Below are positions 23,072 to 31,495 of a stretch of 64,000 nt of DNA, in pieces (position 1 is the first letter of the stretch; the number at the start of each line of letters is the position of its first letter). Made by a program: the position numbers and the translations under genes. Below the pieces are notes generated by a model. That model did not search any database and had not been told where the DNA came from. It saw only the letters and a list, made by a program, of their open reading frames with translations. The stretch is from positions 62,001 to 126,000 of the forward strand of contig JAFABV010000028.1 of the NCBI GenBank assembly GCA_023425865.1. Direction: 5' to 3'. This DNA is from Bacteroidota bacterium (lineage in GTDB: Bacteria > Bacteroidota > Bacteroidia > Bacteroidales > Bacteroidaceae).

Positions 23072-23809
23072 ATGGAGAAGACGAATCGCGCAAACAGTAT
23101 GGAAATGGGTTTCATGGGACTTCGGCACTCCCAGTTGTTGGCATTCGATGCTGATGATACACTCTGGGATAACCAAAGTTATTTTGAATCTGTAGAACGT
23201 GATTATTGCGAGCTGCTGTCGCCATATGGGTCGGCAGAGGATATTTCAGCCTCACTGTTTAAGACCGAAACGGCCAACATGCCACTGTTAGGATATGGTT
23301 GTAAGGCTTTTACCATCTCTTTAGTTGAGAATGCGCTGTCGGTGAGTAACGGCCAAATCTCTCCTAATGATATCCGGCGTATCGTAGATTTAGGTAAATC
23401 ATTGCTTTCCCTGCCTTCTACTCCTTTGCCCGGGGTAGTTGATACTTTGCGTCAGATTCATAGTTTGCATCGTTATAAGCTCGTGGTTTTCACCAAGGGA
23501 GATATGTTAGACCAACAAAATAAATTGGAACGATCTGGGTTGGCAGCTTGGTTTGATGATGTCATTGTTGTGGCAGATAAGACACATCGAGAGTATAAAC
23601 GGTTATGCACATTATTTGATACAGATATTAGCCGTATGACAATGGTTGGCAATTCTTTTAAGTCTGATATAGCGCCAGTACTACAGCTCGGTGGCTATGC
23701 CGTTCACATCCCATTCCATGTGACTTGGAAATTAGAGGAAACGGAGGAATTTGATCATCATCGTCTATGTCGATTGCAACAGATTACTGATATGCTTCGA
23801 TTGTTATGA
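23072..23809 (+). CDS. HAD-superfamily hydrolase
   Basis: 245 aa from ATG 23072. HAD motif I is LLAFDADDTLWDN near residue 25 (nucleophile aspartate and D+2 acid), motif II is LVVFTKGD (Thr), motif III a lysine in the NKLE/THREYK region, and motif IV the acidic pair in MVGNSFKSDI. A helical cap (about 45-110) indicates subclass I phosphatase. The substrate is unknown; these proteins dephosphorylate small metabolites. The promoter lies so close that later ATGs (23099-23114), just before motif I, are plausible starts. A Crp/Fnr-like gene follows 70 nt downstream on the same strand. Confidence 0.8.
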   Translation: MEKTNRANSMEMGFMGLRHSQLLAFDADDTLWDNQSYFESVERDYCELLSPYGSAEDISASLFKTETANMPLLGYGCKAFTISLVENALSVSNGQISPNDIRRIVDLGKSLLSLPSTPLPGVVDTLRQIHSLHRYKLVVFTKGDMLDQQNKLERSGLAAWFDDVIVVADKTHREYKRLCTLFDTDISRMTMVGNSFKSDIAPVLQLGGYAVHIPFHVTWKLEETEEFDHHRLCRLQQITDMLRLL

Positions 23810-23879
23810 GTGGTTAAGGCGACAGTTATCTTTCGTCTATTTATCGGCTCTATGTTATAAAAGTATAAGTTCATCATCT

Positions 23880-24548
23880 ATGGATAAGACCGTATTGCAG
23901 GCTTTAGCCAGATGCCCACTCTTCTTTGGAATGAGTGAGACGGAAATAGAGATTGCTCTGGCTGGGGTTTCATATAAGTTAGTCAACTATGACCGGCATG
24001 ATATCTACGCATTGACAGGTATGCCGCTCAAGAGCGCAGACATTGTGATTCGTGGTATATTGGTCTGTCGCATGTCCTCACTCTCTGGCAAACAAGTGGA
24101 GGTGAGTCGTTTGCGTTCTGGTAATATCGTGGCTCCTGCATTGATATTTGGCAAAGATTCCTCTATGCCTGTGAGTGTAGAGACAGATACCGAAGTGACA
24201 GTCTTTCGTATGCAGAAACCTGAGTTTCAGGCGTTGCTTGCCGCTAATGAGACTGTGACACTCAATTTTGTGCATGTGCTGTCTAATATTGATATCTTCC
24301 TCACGGAGCGGATGCGTGTGCTCAGTTTGTATACCATTCGTGAAAAGGTTGCCTACCTGCTTATGGAGCGTGCAGGAGAACAAGGGTCCAATACGATTCA
24401 TTTAGAGCGGTCGCGCCAAGAGATAGCCGACTCATTTGGTATCCAGAAATTCTCGTTATTGCGTGTGCTGTCCGATTTTGCCAAAGAAGGCGCCATCAAG
24501 GTAAACGGTAGAGAAATCACTATACTTGACCGTTCGAAGATGAAATAG
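23880..24548 (+). CDS. Crp/Fnr-family transcriptional regulator
   Basis: 222 aa from ATG 23880; the open frame extends upstream into the HAD gene but that part does not look coding. N-terminal cyclic-nucleotide-binding-like beta roll (residues about 10-125: CPLFFGMSETEIEIALAGV, VSRLRSGNIVAPALIFG), a dimer helix (LNFVHVLSNIDIFLTERMRVLSLYTIREKVAYLLMERA), and a C-terminal winged helix (RSRQEIADSFGIQKFSLLRVLSDFAKEGAIKVNGREITI). No Fe-S cysteine set like Fnr is evident. Ligand and targets are unknown. Confidence 0.85.
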   Translation: MDKTVLQALARCPLFFGMSETEIEIALAGVSYKLVNYDRHDIYALTGMPLKSADIVIRGILVCRMSSLSGKQVEVSRLRSGNIVAPALIFGKDSSMPVSVETDTEVTVFRMQKPEFQALLAANETVTLNFVHVLSNIDIFLTERMRVLSLYTIREKVAYLLMERAGEQGSNTIHLERSRQEIADSFGIQKFSLLRVLSDFAKEGAIKVNGREITILDRSKMK

Positions 24549-24653
24549 TTGAAGATTCACATCAGCTTGCTTACTTTTTATCTTAAATTAATGTAACAAC
24601 AACTCAGTACAAGACGTCAGTACATTGTAATCGTGTAACCGAGTCACAAGGGC

Positions 24654-25457
24654 ATGTCCGATATCAATTTAAATTCCAAGGAGTGGATCGACATTGTCTT
24701 CGAAGGAAGGAACAAGAGGTTTGGTGCCTACCCCCTTCGTAAAGACAGTGCGAGACGAAATGCTATAGCCATGCTTTCCGTCATGTCCTTTTTTGTGTTC
24801 TTTCTTCTCATATTCCTTCTCTTAGGATTACTTGATCGTACGAGGCCAATCATCCGGCCTACCAGCGTGCATGAAATATCGAACCTGTCACCTGCGAAGC
24901 AGAATCTTCATGTCAAATCGAAAAAGCAGAAGACCATGGATCGTAGGTTGGTGGTGCGGTCAGCAAAGACCATTGGCACTAAAACAGATGTCCAATCATC
25001 CGTGCCAGGCACTGGCGCCAAATTCGATGAGGGTACAGGTCTTTCAGATTTGTCGATTACCAGTGGCGACGGTGGAGTGCCTGTCACTAATGACTCACCA
25101 ATCCAGTCGGCGTCGCCAACAGCTCTCCCCGAACCTGAAGACGAACAGGTGAGGGTAGTAGAACAACTTCCTGAGTTTCCGGGAGGAATTGTGGCTTTTA
25201 TGAAATGGCTTACCAAGAATTTGCAATATCCACCATCGGCCCGACAGCAGAAAATAGAAGGCAAGGTTGTGGTGACCTTTATTGTCAATAAGGATGGTAC
25301 GATCAGTGAACCCAAGGTCGTTACGTCTGTGAGTCCGGCATTGGACAAAGAAGCAATGCGGCTCATGGCGTTAATGCCTCGTTGGACGCCTGGGATAGAG
25401 AATGGCAAACCATGCCGCACCATGTTTGTTATCCCCATAGTCTTTAAGCTCTCGTAA
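24654..25457 (+). CDS. TonB-like energy transducer
   Basis: 267 aa. The cytoplasmic N-terminus NSKEWIDIVFEGRNKRFGAYPLRKDSARRN is characteristic of Bacteroidetes TonB proteins. A single membrane helix follows (AIAMLSVMSFFVFFLLIFLLLGLL, about 40-62), then a Pro/Ser/Lys-rich periplasmic linker. The TonB_C domain covers about 175-267 (EFPGGIVAFMKWLTKNLQYPPSARQQKIEGKVVVTFIVNKDGTI...VTSVSPALDKEAMRLMALMPRWTPG). It transmits the proton-motive force through ExbB/ExbD to outer-membrane TonB-dependent receptors; exbB/exbD are not adjacent. A dispersed repeat element begins immediately after the stop codon. Confidence 0.9.
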   Translation: MSDINLNSKEWIDIVFEGRNKRFGAYPLRKDSARRNAIAMLSVMSFFVFFLLIFLLLGLLDRTRPIIRPTSVHEISNLSPAKQNLHVKSKKQKTMDRRLVVRSAKTIGTKTDVQSSVPGTGAKFDEGTGLSDLSITSGDGGVPVTNDSPIQSASPTALPEPEDEQVRVVEQLPEFPGGIVAFMKWLTKNLQYPPSARQQKIEGKVVVTFIVNKDGTISEPKVVTSVSPALDKEAMRLMALMPRWTPGIENGKPCRTMFVIPIVFKLS

Positions 25458-25665
25458 CCATGGGTTTAGTCATGATAAACGGTGCAGTTATGCGCCCCAA
25501 AGCTGCCGTTTCACCAGCCCTCTGCACCTATGTCAAGGTCGGGCTGGCTAAATGAGAAGCCCCATGTCATCGTATGGTTTTATATAGAAGCATCGTATGG
25601 TTTCATATAGAACTATCGTATGGTTTCATATAGAACCATCGAATGGTTTTATATAGAATTATTGG
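25458..25665. repeat. Dispersed repeat element, copy 1 (110-bp leader plus 23-bp array)
   Basis: A 110-bp leader (25458-25567) is followed by units at exactly 23-bp spacing (25568, 25591, 25614, 25637, 25660) of the form CATCGTATGGTTTYATATAGAAN. The leader aligns without gaps, at roughly 80% identity by eye, to the reverse complement of 54359-54468. The units match arrays at 36.85-36.95 kb and 54.25-54.36 kb. Confidence 0.75.
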
Positions 25666-25893
25666 GCTGTTCGATGCGAACGGTTGGGCGTAGGCATGGA
25701 GATGGGGCGACGTGCGGGATGGTCACTGTGGCCAAGAAGGCGGCCTGGACAAGACTCCACGGAGGGTACGTGGATACTATAATGGAGCTGATGCCACGCT
25801 TTCAAGCTACACTGGTAGTGCAACGACACAGGAGCGGTGATAGCTTTCTGCCTTACAGGGCGAACGTTGATGGCAGAGACGGTCGGGAACCGA

Positions 25894-25922
25894 TTGCATG
25901 CTAACCTCATCCCGAACTCGCG
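25894..25922 (+). repeat. 29-bp motif shared with the moxR upstream region
   Basis: TTGCAT...ATCCCGAACTCGCG, same length and orientation as 54633-54661 and about 130-140 bp upstream of a -7 box in both places. The rest of 25666-26061 shows no gene I can support. Confidence 0.5.
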
Positions 25923-26061
25923 TATTCTATGGAACTTCAAGCGCATGAGATGTTGTTCCGCCATTTATAATCTTGCGAAGACCACGATGTTATCACGATG
26001 TTATTGTGCGGGAGTCTTTTATAAAAGGGGTGTTTCTTGCAAGAATGAAGTTTTTTTTTGT

Positions 26062-26069
26062 TAACTTTG
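26062..26069 (+). promoter_or_regulatory. -7 box (TAACTTTG) of the metF-holB-ricT-gldH operon
   Basis: Perfect TAnnTTTG match, 34 nt before the metF ATG, after a T-rich stretch. Confidence 0.6.
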
Positions 26070-26103
26070 TGGCCAAATATCCCTCTGATGAGGACCGACA
26101 TAT

Positions 26104-27063
26104 ATGAATATCATCGAATTATCCGATAGTCGTCATCGCGACCGCAATTTTTCTATAGAAGTGTTGCCCCCACTGAAGGGTAATGGAACGGATGCGCTGT
26201 TTCGAAATATTGACAAGCTGACGCCCCATGAGCCGCTCTATATCAACATCACTACCCATCATAGTGAGTATGTGTATCGTGAACTGGAAAACGGACAGTA
26301 TGAACGCCAGCGTATACGTCGTCGTCCAGGCACGATAGCCATTGCCGCAGCCATACAGCAACGCTACAACATTCCTGTAGTGCCGCATATTATTTGTGGC
26401 GGCGCCACGCGTGAAGATATAGAGTACGAACTTATCGACCTTCAGTTTTTAGGTATCTCCAACCTTTTATTACTCCGTGGTGACAAGGCCCGTGATGACA
26501 AGATGTTCACGCCTACCCCTAACGGACATTCACATACCACAGACCTCATTGGGCAAGTAAACCGTTTCAATGAAGGATATTTCGATGATGGTTCTGCTAT
26601 ACGCAATCCAGGCCCATTGTTTCATTTTGGCGTAGCTGCCTATCCGGAGAAACACGAGGAGGCACCCAATAAGGAGATGGATATGCAATATCTCAAGATG
26701 AAGCAAGACCTTGGCGCGGAGTATGCCGTTACACAGTTGTTTTACGACAACAACGCCTATTTTGACTTTGTACGTCAAGCTCGTGATATGGGCATCACGA
26801 TTCCCATCATTCCTGGCATTAAGCCTTTTGCCAAGCTCTCACAGATAAACCAGGTACCCAAGACCTTCCATTGCGACATGCCACAGGCCCTTGCAGAGCA
26901 GGCAGTGCGTTGCCAGAGTGATGATGATGCCAAGGCCTTAGGCATTGAGTGGACCACGCGTCAGTGTGAAGAGCTTTATGCTGCTGGCGTACAAAATATA
27001 CATTTTTACACGGTGTCGGCCCTCGACAGTGTGGTACAGATTGTGCAAAACTTAGGATTTTGA
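26104..27063 (+). CDS. metF: Methylenetetrahydrofolate reductase
   Basis: 319 aa, slightly longer than the 296 aa of the E. coli enzyme. TIM-barrel flavoprotein that reduces 5,10-methylene-THF to 5-methyl-THF for methionine synthesis. The start shows FSIEVLPP (the FSFEFFPP-type motif with the catalytic glutamate). HIICGGATREDIEYEL is the conserved FAD/folate segment, LLLLRGD follows, and the C-terminal half has AVTQLFYDNNAYFDFV and PIIPGIKPFAK. First gene of an operon with holB 1 nt downstream. No SAM-binding regulatory domain, as usual for bacterial enzymes. Confidence 0.95.
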   Translation: MNIIELSDSRHRDRNFSIEVLPPLKGNGTDALFRNIDKLTPHEPLYINITTHHSEYVYRELENGQYERQRIRRRPGTIAIAAAIQQRYNIPVVPHIICGGATREDIEYELIDLQFLGISNLLLLRGDKARDDKMFTPTPNGHSHTTDLIGQVNRFNEGYFDDGSAIRNPGPLFHFGVAAYPEKHEEAPNKEMDMQYLKMKQDLGAEYAVTQLFYDNNAYFDFVRQARDMGITIPIIPGIKPFAKLSQINQVPKTFHCDMPQALAEQAVRCQSDDDAKALGIEWTTRQCEELYAAGVQNIHFYTVSALDSVVQIVQNLGF

Positions 27064-27064
27064 T

Positions 27065-28210
27065 ATGCAGTTTACAGAGGTCATCGGTCAACGCGAAGCC
27101 GCCCAGCGACTTATACAGGTGGCGCGTGAGTCACGTGTTCCCCACGCCATGCTATTCACCGGTCCTGTTGGCAGTGGTAAGATGGTCCTTGCCCTTGCCT
27201 TTGCATCCTATCTGCTTGGTGAGCGCTTGTCAGGCGAATCTTTGCTTGGCAATGAGGCCAAGGTACGCAATGCCGAGGCAATGCTCGCCAAATGGCAACA
27301 TCCCGACCTCCATTTTACTTATCCCGTTATTAGACCTAAAGGCACGTCGAGCGACCACAAGATGGTGAGCGACGATTTTACCAAGGCATGGCACGATATG
27401 CTGGCCGATGGTCCTTATTTTACCATGGACCGATGGATGGAACTGATGGAAGCCGACAATCAGCAAGCTGTCATCTACGAGGCGGAGAGCGATGCCTTGT
27501 CGCATAAACTCAATATCAAGTCGAGTCAAGGTGGCTACAAGGTAAGTATCATCTGGTTGCCCGAGCGCATGAACCTTGCCTGTGCCAACAAGTTGCTCAA
27601 ACTCTTGGAGGAGCCTCCTATGCAGACCGTGTTCCTGTTGGTGTCTGAGGAACCCGAGCGTTTGTTGGAAACCATTCGCAGCCGTGTGCAGCGTTTCGAC
27701 GTGCCCCGTATCAGCGATGCCGATCTTACCGATGCACTCGTTGCCCGTCGCGGCATAGGGGCCGACGATGCTCACCGCATAGCTCGGGCAGCGGGCGGTA
27801 ACTGGCTCAAGGCACTTGAGGAACTTGATGCCGGCAACGAGAATCGCCAGTTCTTCGACCTCTTCGTCCTGCTCATGCGCCAGGCTTATATGCGCGACGT
27901 GAAAAACTTGCGCAGCTGGAGTGAGTCGGTGTCTGCCTTTGGCCGAGAGAAACAACGTCGTATGCTCGAATACTTCCTGAAGATGGTACGCGAGAACTTC
28001 ATGTACAACTTCCGCCAACCGGAGCTCACTTATATGACCCGTGACGAAGAGGCGTTTGCCACCAACTTTGCCCGCTTCATCAACGAGCGTAATGTGGTAG
28101 AGATTGCTGAAATGTTGCAGCGCACGCGGCGGGATATCGGACAGAATGCCAATGCAAAGATACAGTTCTTCAATTTGGCTTTAGATATGATTATTTACTT
28201 AAGAAGATAA
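27065..28210 (+). CDS. holB: DNA polymerase III delta-prime subunit (clamp loader)
   Basis: 381 aa. AAA+ clamp-loader fold: TEVIGQREAAQRLIQVARESRVPHAMLFTGPVGSGK with a P-loop near 33-39, then NKLLKLLEEPPMQTVFLLVSEEPERLLETIRSRVQRF, the sensor 1/SRC-like region (here SRVQ). A helical C-terminal collar follows. Delta-prime normally has a four-cysteine zinc module just after the P-loop helix. Here the equivalent stretch (GERLSGESLLGNEAKVRNAEAMLAKWQHPDLHF) has no cysteines, so that module seems lost. It is sandwiched between metF and ricT with 1-nt gaps, indicating an operon. Confidence 0.88.
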   Translation: MQFTEVIGQREAAQRLIQVARESRVPHAMLFTGPVGSGKMVLALAFASYLLGERLSGESLLGNEAKVRNAEAMLAKWQHPDLHFTYPVIRPKGTSSDHKMVSDDFTKAWHDMLADGPYFTMDRWMELMEADNQQAVIYEAESDALSHKLNIKSSQGGYKVSIIWLPERMNLACANKLLKLLEEPPMQTVFLLVSEEPERLLETIRSRVQRFDVPRISDADLTDALVARRGIGADDAHRIARAAGGNWLKALEELDAGNENRQFFDLFVLLMRQAYMRDVKNLRSWSESVSAFGREKQRRMLEYFLKMVRENFMYNFRQPELTYMTRDEEAFATNFARFINERNVVEIAEMLQRTRRDIGQNANAKIQFFNLALDMIIYLRR

Positions 28211-28211
28211 T

Positions 28212-29417
28212 ATGGGAAATTGTAACATATGTACCGGTTGTGGTCGTGGCATCAGCCACGAAGGCGTAGGACGGCAGGATCACCAGCTCAACACCTACGA
28301 CTGGCTGGCCGACGTGCCAGGCAACGCCGAGTCAACAGACTTGGTAGAGGTGCAATTTAAGAACACCCGCAAGGGATATTACCACAATGTCAACCATTTG
28401 GACCTAAAGAAGGGTGACATTGTCGCTGTCGAGGCCAATCCGGGGCACGACATCGGGGTGGTCACGCTCACCGGACGCCTTGTCAAGCGGCAGATCAAGA
28501 AAGCCAACCTCAAGTCAGAGGCCGACATCAAGCGTGTTTACCGTATCGCCAAACCGGTGGATATGGATAAGTACAACGAGGCGAAGTCACGCGAGGAAGC
28601 CACGATGATACAAAGCCGTCAGATTGCCAAGGATCTGCAGCTACAGATGAAGATAGGCGATGTGGAATATCAGGGCGATGGTAACAAAGCTATCTTTTAC
28701 TATATTGCTGACGAGCGTGTCGATTTCCGCCAGCTCATTAAGGTTTTGGCAGATACCTTCCACGTGCGTATTGAGATGAAGCAGATTGGTGCCCGCCAAG
28801 AGGCAGGACGCATCGGCGGAACGGGTCCCTGCGGTCGCGAATTGTGCTGTGCCACTTGGATGAAGAATTTCTCCAGTGTGTCAACCAATGCGGCGCGCAT
28901 CCAGGATATATCTCCCAATCCGCAGAAACTGGCGGGCATGTGTGCTAAGCTCAAGTGCTGTCTCAACTATGAGGTAGACCAGTATGTGGAGGCCGGACGA
29001 CAGATGCCGCCCAAAGATGCAGTCTTGCAGGCGCAGGACAGCGACTATTATCTCTTCAAGACCGATATATTAGCGCTGCAATGCACCTATTCCACGGATA
29101 AGCATTTGGCGGTCAACCTTGAGACCATCAGTGCCGCCCGTGCCAAAGCTATAATTGCCATGAACCGCCGTGGTGAGAAGCCCGTTTCACTTCTCGACGA
29201 CAGTAAGGCCAAGGTAGCGAAGAAGCCTGTAGACTTGCTGGCTGACGCTGATGTTTGTCGTTTTGACAAGGCCAAGAAAAAGAAGAAGGGATCTTCCCAG
29301 CAGTCTAACAAGCCAAGGCAGCAGAAGAACGCCAACGCTAAGCGTCGCCCTGACGCCACGCAGCCCACGGGTGGAGCACCAGCTCCTACAGCCGACATCC
29401 CTTCAGCGCAGGCATGA
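28212..29417 (+). CDS. ricT: PSP1-domain protein (RicT/YaaT family)
   Basis: 401 aa. N-terminal CNICTGCGRG cysteines precede the PSP1 domain (VEVQFKNTRKGYYHN...GDIVAVEANPGHDIGVVTLTG). The region GTGPCGRELCCATWM...AKLKCCLNYE contains the cysteines that bind an Fe-S cluster in the Bacillus RicAFT complex. The last about 60 residues are a lysine- and proline-rich low-complexity tail. In Firmicutes RicT acts with RicA and RicF in RNA maturation and phosphorelay control; in Bacteroidetes its role is not established. The gene overlaps gldH by 4 nt. Confidence 0.88.
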   Translation: MGNCNICTGCGRGISHEGVGRQDHQLNTYDWLADVPGNAESTDLVEVQFKNTRKGYYHNVNHLDLKKGDIVAVEANPGHDIGVVTLTGRLVKRQIKKANLKSEADIKRVYRIAKPVDMDKYNEAKSREEATMIQSRQIAKDLQLQMKIGDVEYQGDGNKAIFYYIADERVDFRQLIKVLADTFHVRIEMKQIGARQEAGRIGGTGPCGRELCCATWMKNFSSVSTNAARIQDISPNPQKLAGMCAKLKCCLNYEVDQYVEAGRQMPPKDAVLQAQDSDYYLFKTDILALQCTYSTDKHLAVNLETISAARAKAIIAMNRRGEKPVSLLDDSKAKVAKKPVDLLADADVCRFDKAKKKKKGSSQQSNKPRQQKNANAKRRPDATQPTGGAPAPTADIPSAQA

Positions 29418-29872
29418 GACGCGGATTCTTCAGCATAGCCGTCGCGGCTCTTGTCATTACGGCCTGTACTGACGGTAAGGTGTACGACCATTATAACCAT
29501 ACACCTCTTGCAGGCTGGGACAAGGTAGACACATTGGTATTCAATGTGCCGCCTGTGCCTACTGCCGGACGCTATAGCACAGACTTGGGGCTACGCATTA
29601 ACAACACCTTCCCCTTTGTCAGTCTTACGCTTATCGTTGAGCAGACTGTCATTCCCGGTGGTTACACGCGCACAGACACCGTCCCTTGCAAGCTCATCAA
29701 CGAGAAGGGTAAGATCAATAGGCATGGTGTCAGCTACTATCAGTACAGTTATCATGTATCAGAGATGCAGCTTCACGCCCGCGACTCCCTGCACATAACG
29801 GTTCGTCACGACATGATGCGTGAGATACTTCCCGGTATCTCCGACGTAGGAATCCAGTTAGGTAAATATTAA
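29414..29872 (+). CDS. gldH: Gliding-motility-type lipoprotein GldH
   Basis: 152 aa. A signal peptide ends with the lipobox ITAC near residue 18. The mature part has the GldH pattern: YDHYNHTPLAGWDKVDTLVFNVPP, RYSTDLGLRINNTFPFVSLTLIVEQTV and ...LHARDSLHITVRHDMMREILPGISDVGIQLGKY. In Flavobacterium GldH is needed for gliding, but the gene is also kept in non-gliding Bacteroidales, where it is linked to ricT as here and its job is unclear. It ends at a strong terminator. Confidence 0.85.
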   Translation: MRRGFFSIAVAALVITACTDGKVYDHYNHTPLAGWDKVDTLVFNVPPVPTAGRYSTDLGLRINNTFPFVSLTLIVEQTVIPGGYTRTDTVPCKLINEKGKINRHGVSYYQYSYHVSEMQLHARDSLHITVRHDMMREILPGISDVGIQLGKY

Positions 29873-29875
29873 CCC

Positions 29876-29912
29876 AAAACGGGGATGCGCTCAGGCGCAT
29901 CCCCGTTTTTGT
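29876..29912. terminator. Terminator between gldH and rodA
   Basis: A perfect 15-bp stem (29876-29890 with 29895-29909), loop TCAG, A-rich 5' and T-rich 3'. It can serve both the gldH operon and, on the other strand, the convergent rodA operon. Confidence 0.85.
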
Positions 29913-30025
29913 AATTATGTTGTGCTCGGTTATCAGGTGCGACCACACTGCCTTCCGACTGAGGCCTGCTTACATCTTTCCCCTTTGTTCATCCGCATGA
30001 TGCCGCTGCAAGAGAGTCAGGCGTC

Positions 30026-31495
30026 TCAGCTCCTTACCAAGTTGCGGCCGGCATCTATTCTCAGGAAGATGAAGAGCAGAATGGTGAAGCCCCATAACGA
30101 CGACCCGCCGTAGCTGAAGAAGGGTAGGGGGATGCCAATGACAGGAGTGAGACCAAGTACCATGCCCACGTTGATGAAGACGTGAAATAAAAATATGCTC
30201 AGCACACAGTAGCCATATACCCGTCCAAACTTGAATGGTTGTCGTTCGGCCAGCTTGATGAGTCGGAGGATGAGCGCCAAGAATAGCAGCAGCACACCGG
30301 CTGAACCGATGAAGCCCTCTTCCTCGCCCACGGTGCAGAAGATGAAGTCGGTGTCTTGCTCGGGCACGAACTTCAGTTTGGTTTGTGTGCCATTGAGGAA
30401 TCCCTTGCCCCGCAGTCCGCCGGAACCAATGGCAATCTCGCTTTGGTGTACGTTGTAGCCCGCCCCCGAGAGGTCTTCGTCTAAGCCCAGTAGCACGTTG
30501 ATGCGTACACGCTGGTGAGGTTCCATTACATTGTTGAGCACATAGTCCGCACTGTAGAAGAAGATAACCGACCCGATGGAGAATAGAGCTATCAAGATAT
30601 AACTGGTAATGCGTGACGACAGTCCCTCATAAACCAGATAGCCTATGAGTACCGCGCTCGCGAGAAGTTGCACCCACACGATGTCAAACGGAATGACAAA
30701 TTCGCTGAACAGCAAGGCTAACAGCGTTATGCCCACACATCCTCCGCCCAGCTGCAGTGCCTTTGCGCGGTCTTGGCAGTAGGTGTAGACCATGCCCGAG
30801 GCAAAGAGCTGCACCAGTAGCAGTACGGTAAACTTGCCTACAGACGTGGGAGTATCCCAGAGGAGAGTTTCCTCGAATTTGATGCCCACGACAAAATAGA
30901 TGACCATGGCCACCCCTGTAAAGAGAATGCCGCCAGGCATACCTTCGCGATAGAACATCAGGAAAAAGGAAAGATATACCAAGGCTGAGCCCGTTTCACG
31001 TTGTCCTACAATGAAAAGCATAGGCAACAGCACCACGCCGGCTGCTGTGGCAAAATGTTTCCATTGAGACATCGCGAACCCATAGGTACTCATGAGCTTC
31101 GCCACGGCCAATGCCGTGGCAAATTTGGCAAACTCGGCAGGCTGCAGTCGCAGAGGGCCAAGAACGAGCCACGACCGCGAGCCCTTGATTTCGTGCGGAT
31201 TGAAGATCGTGATGAATAGCAGCAGAAGCAGCATCGCATAGATGACGTAGGCGAAAGTGTCATAAAACCGATCATCGAGCATGAGCAGCACAAAGCCCAA
31301 TACCAGCGATGTGCCTATCCATACTATCTGCATACCCGAGCGCGTGCCTAAGCTAAAGATATCGGTCTCACCGTACGTATAGCTTGCGCCGCACACGCTA
31401 ATCCATCCGAAGGCGAGGAGGGCAAGATAGATACCTATCGTCCACCAATCGAGACTTCTTAGTACGCTGGGTTGTTTACCTGTTTGTTGAACCAT
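30026..31495 (-). CDS. rodA: Rod-shape peptidoglycan glycosyltransferase RodA
   Basis: 489 aa, longer than the usual 370-420 because of extra helices and loops in the middle. SEDS-family polytopic membrane protein (about 10 or more helices) that polymerises glycan strands with PBP2 during elongation. Signatures are GSRSWLVLGPLRLQPAEFAKF, ETGSALVYLSFFLMFYREG, and GIPLPFFSYGGSSLW near the C-terminus. The start overlaps the end of mrdA by 20 nt. Last gene of the minus-strand cell-shape operon. Confidence 0.95.
   Translation of the reverse strand: MVQQTGKQPSVLRSLDWWTIGIYLALLAFGWISVCGASYTYGETDIFSLGTRSGMQIVWIGTSLVLGFVLLMLDDRFYDTFAYVIYAMLLLLLFITIFNPHEIKGSRSWLVLGPLRLQPAEFAKFATALAVAKLMSTYGFAMSQWKHFATAAGVVLLPMLFIVGQRETGSALVYLSFFLMFYREGMPGGILFTGVAMVIYFVVGIKFEETLLWDTPTSVGKFTVLLLVQLFASGMVYTYCQDRAKALQLGGGCVGITLLALLFSEFVIPFDIVWVQLLASAVLIGYLVYEGLSSRITSYILIALFSIGSVIFFYSADYVLNNVMEPHQRVRINVLLGLDEDLSGAGYNVHQSEIAIGSGGLRGKGFLNGTQTKLKFVPEQDTDFIFCTVGEEEGFIGSAGVLLLFLALILRLIKLAERQPFKFGRVYGYCVLSIFLFHVFINVGMVLGLTPVIGIPLPFFSYGGSSLWGFTILLFIFLRIDAGRNLVRS

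Noticed and set aside
25568..25665. Possible CRISPR array from the regular 23-bp spacing
   Set aside because: Units are contiguous with no unique spacers and there are no cas genes; it is a tandem repeat.
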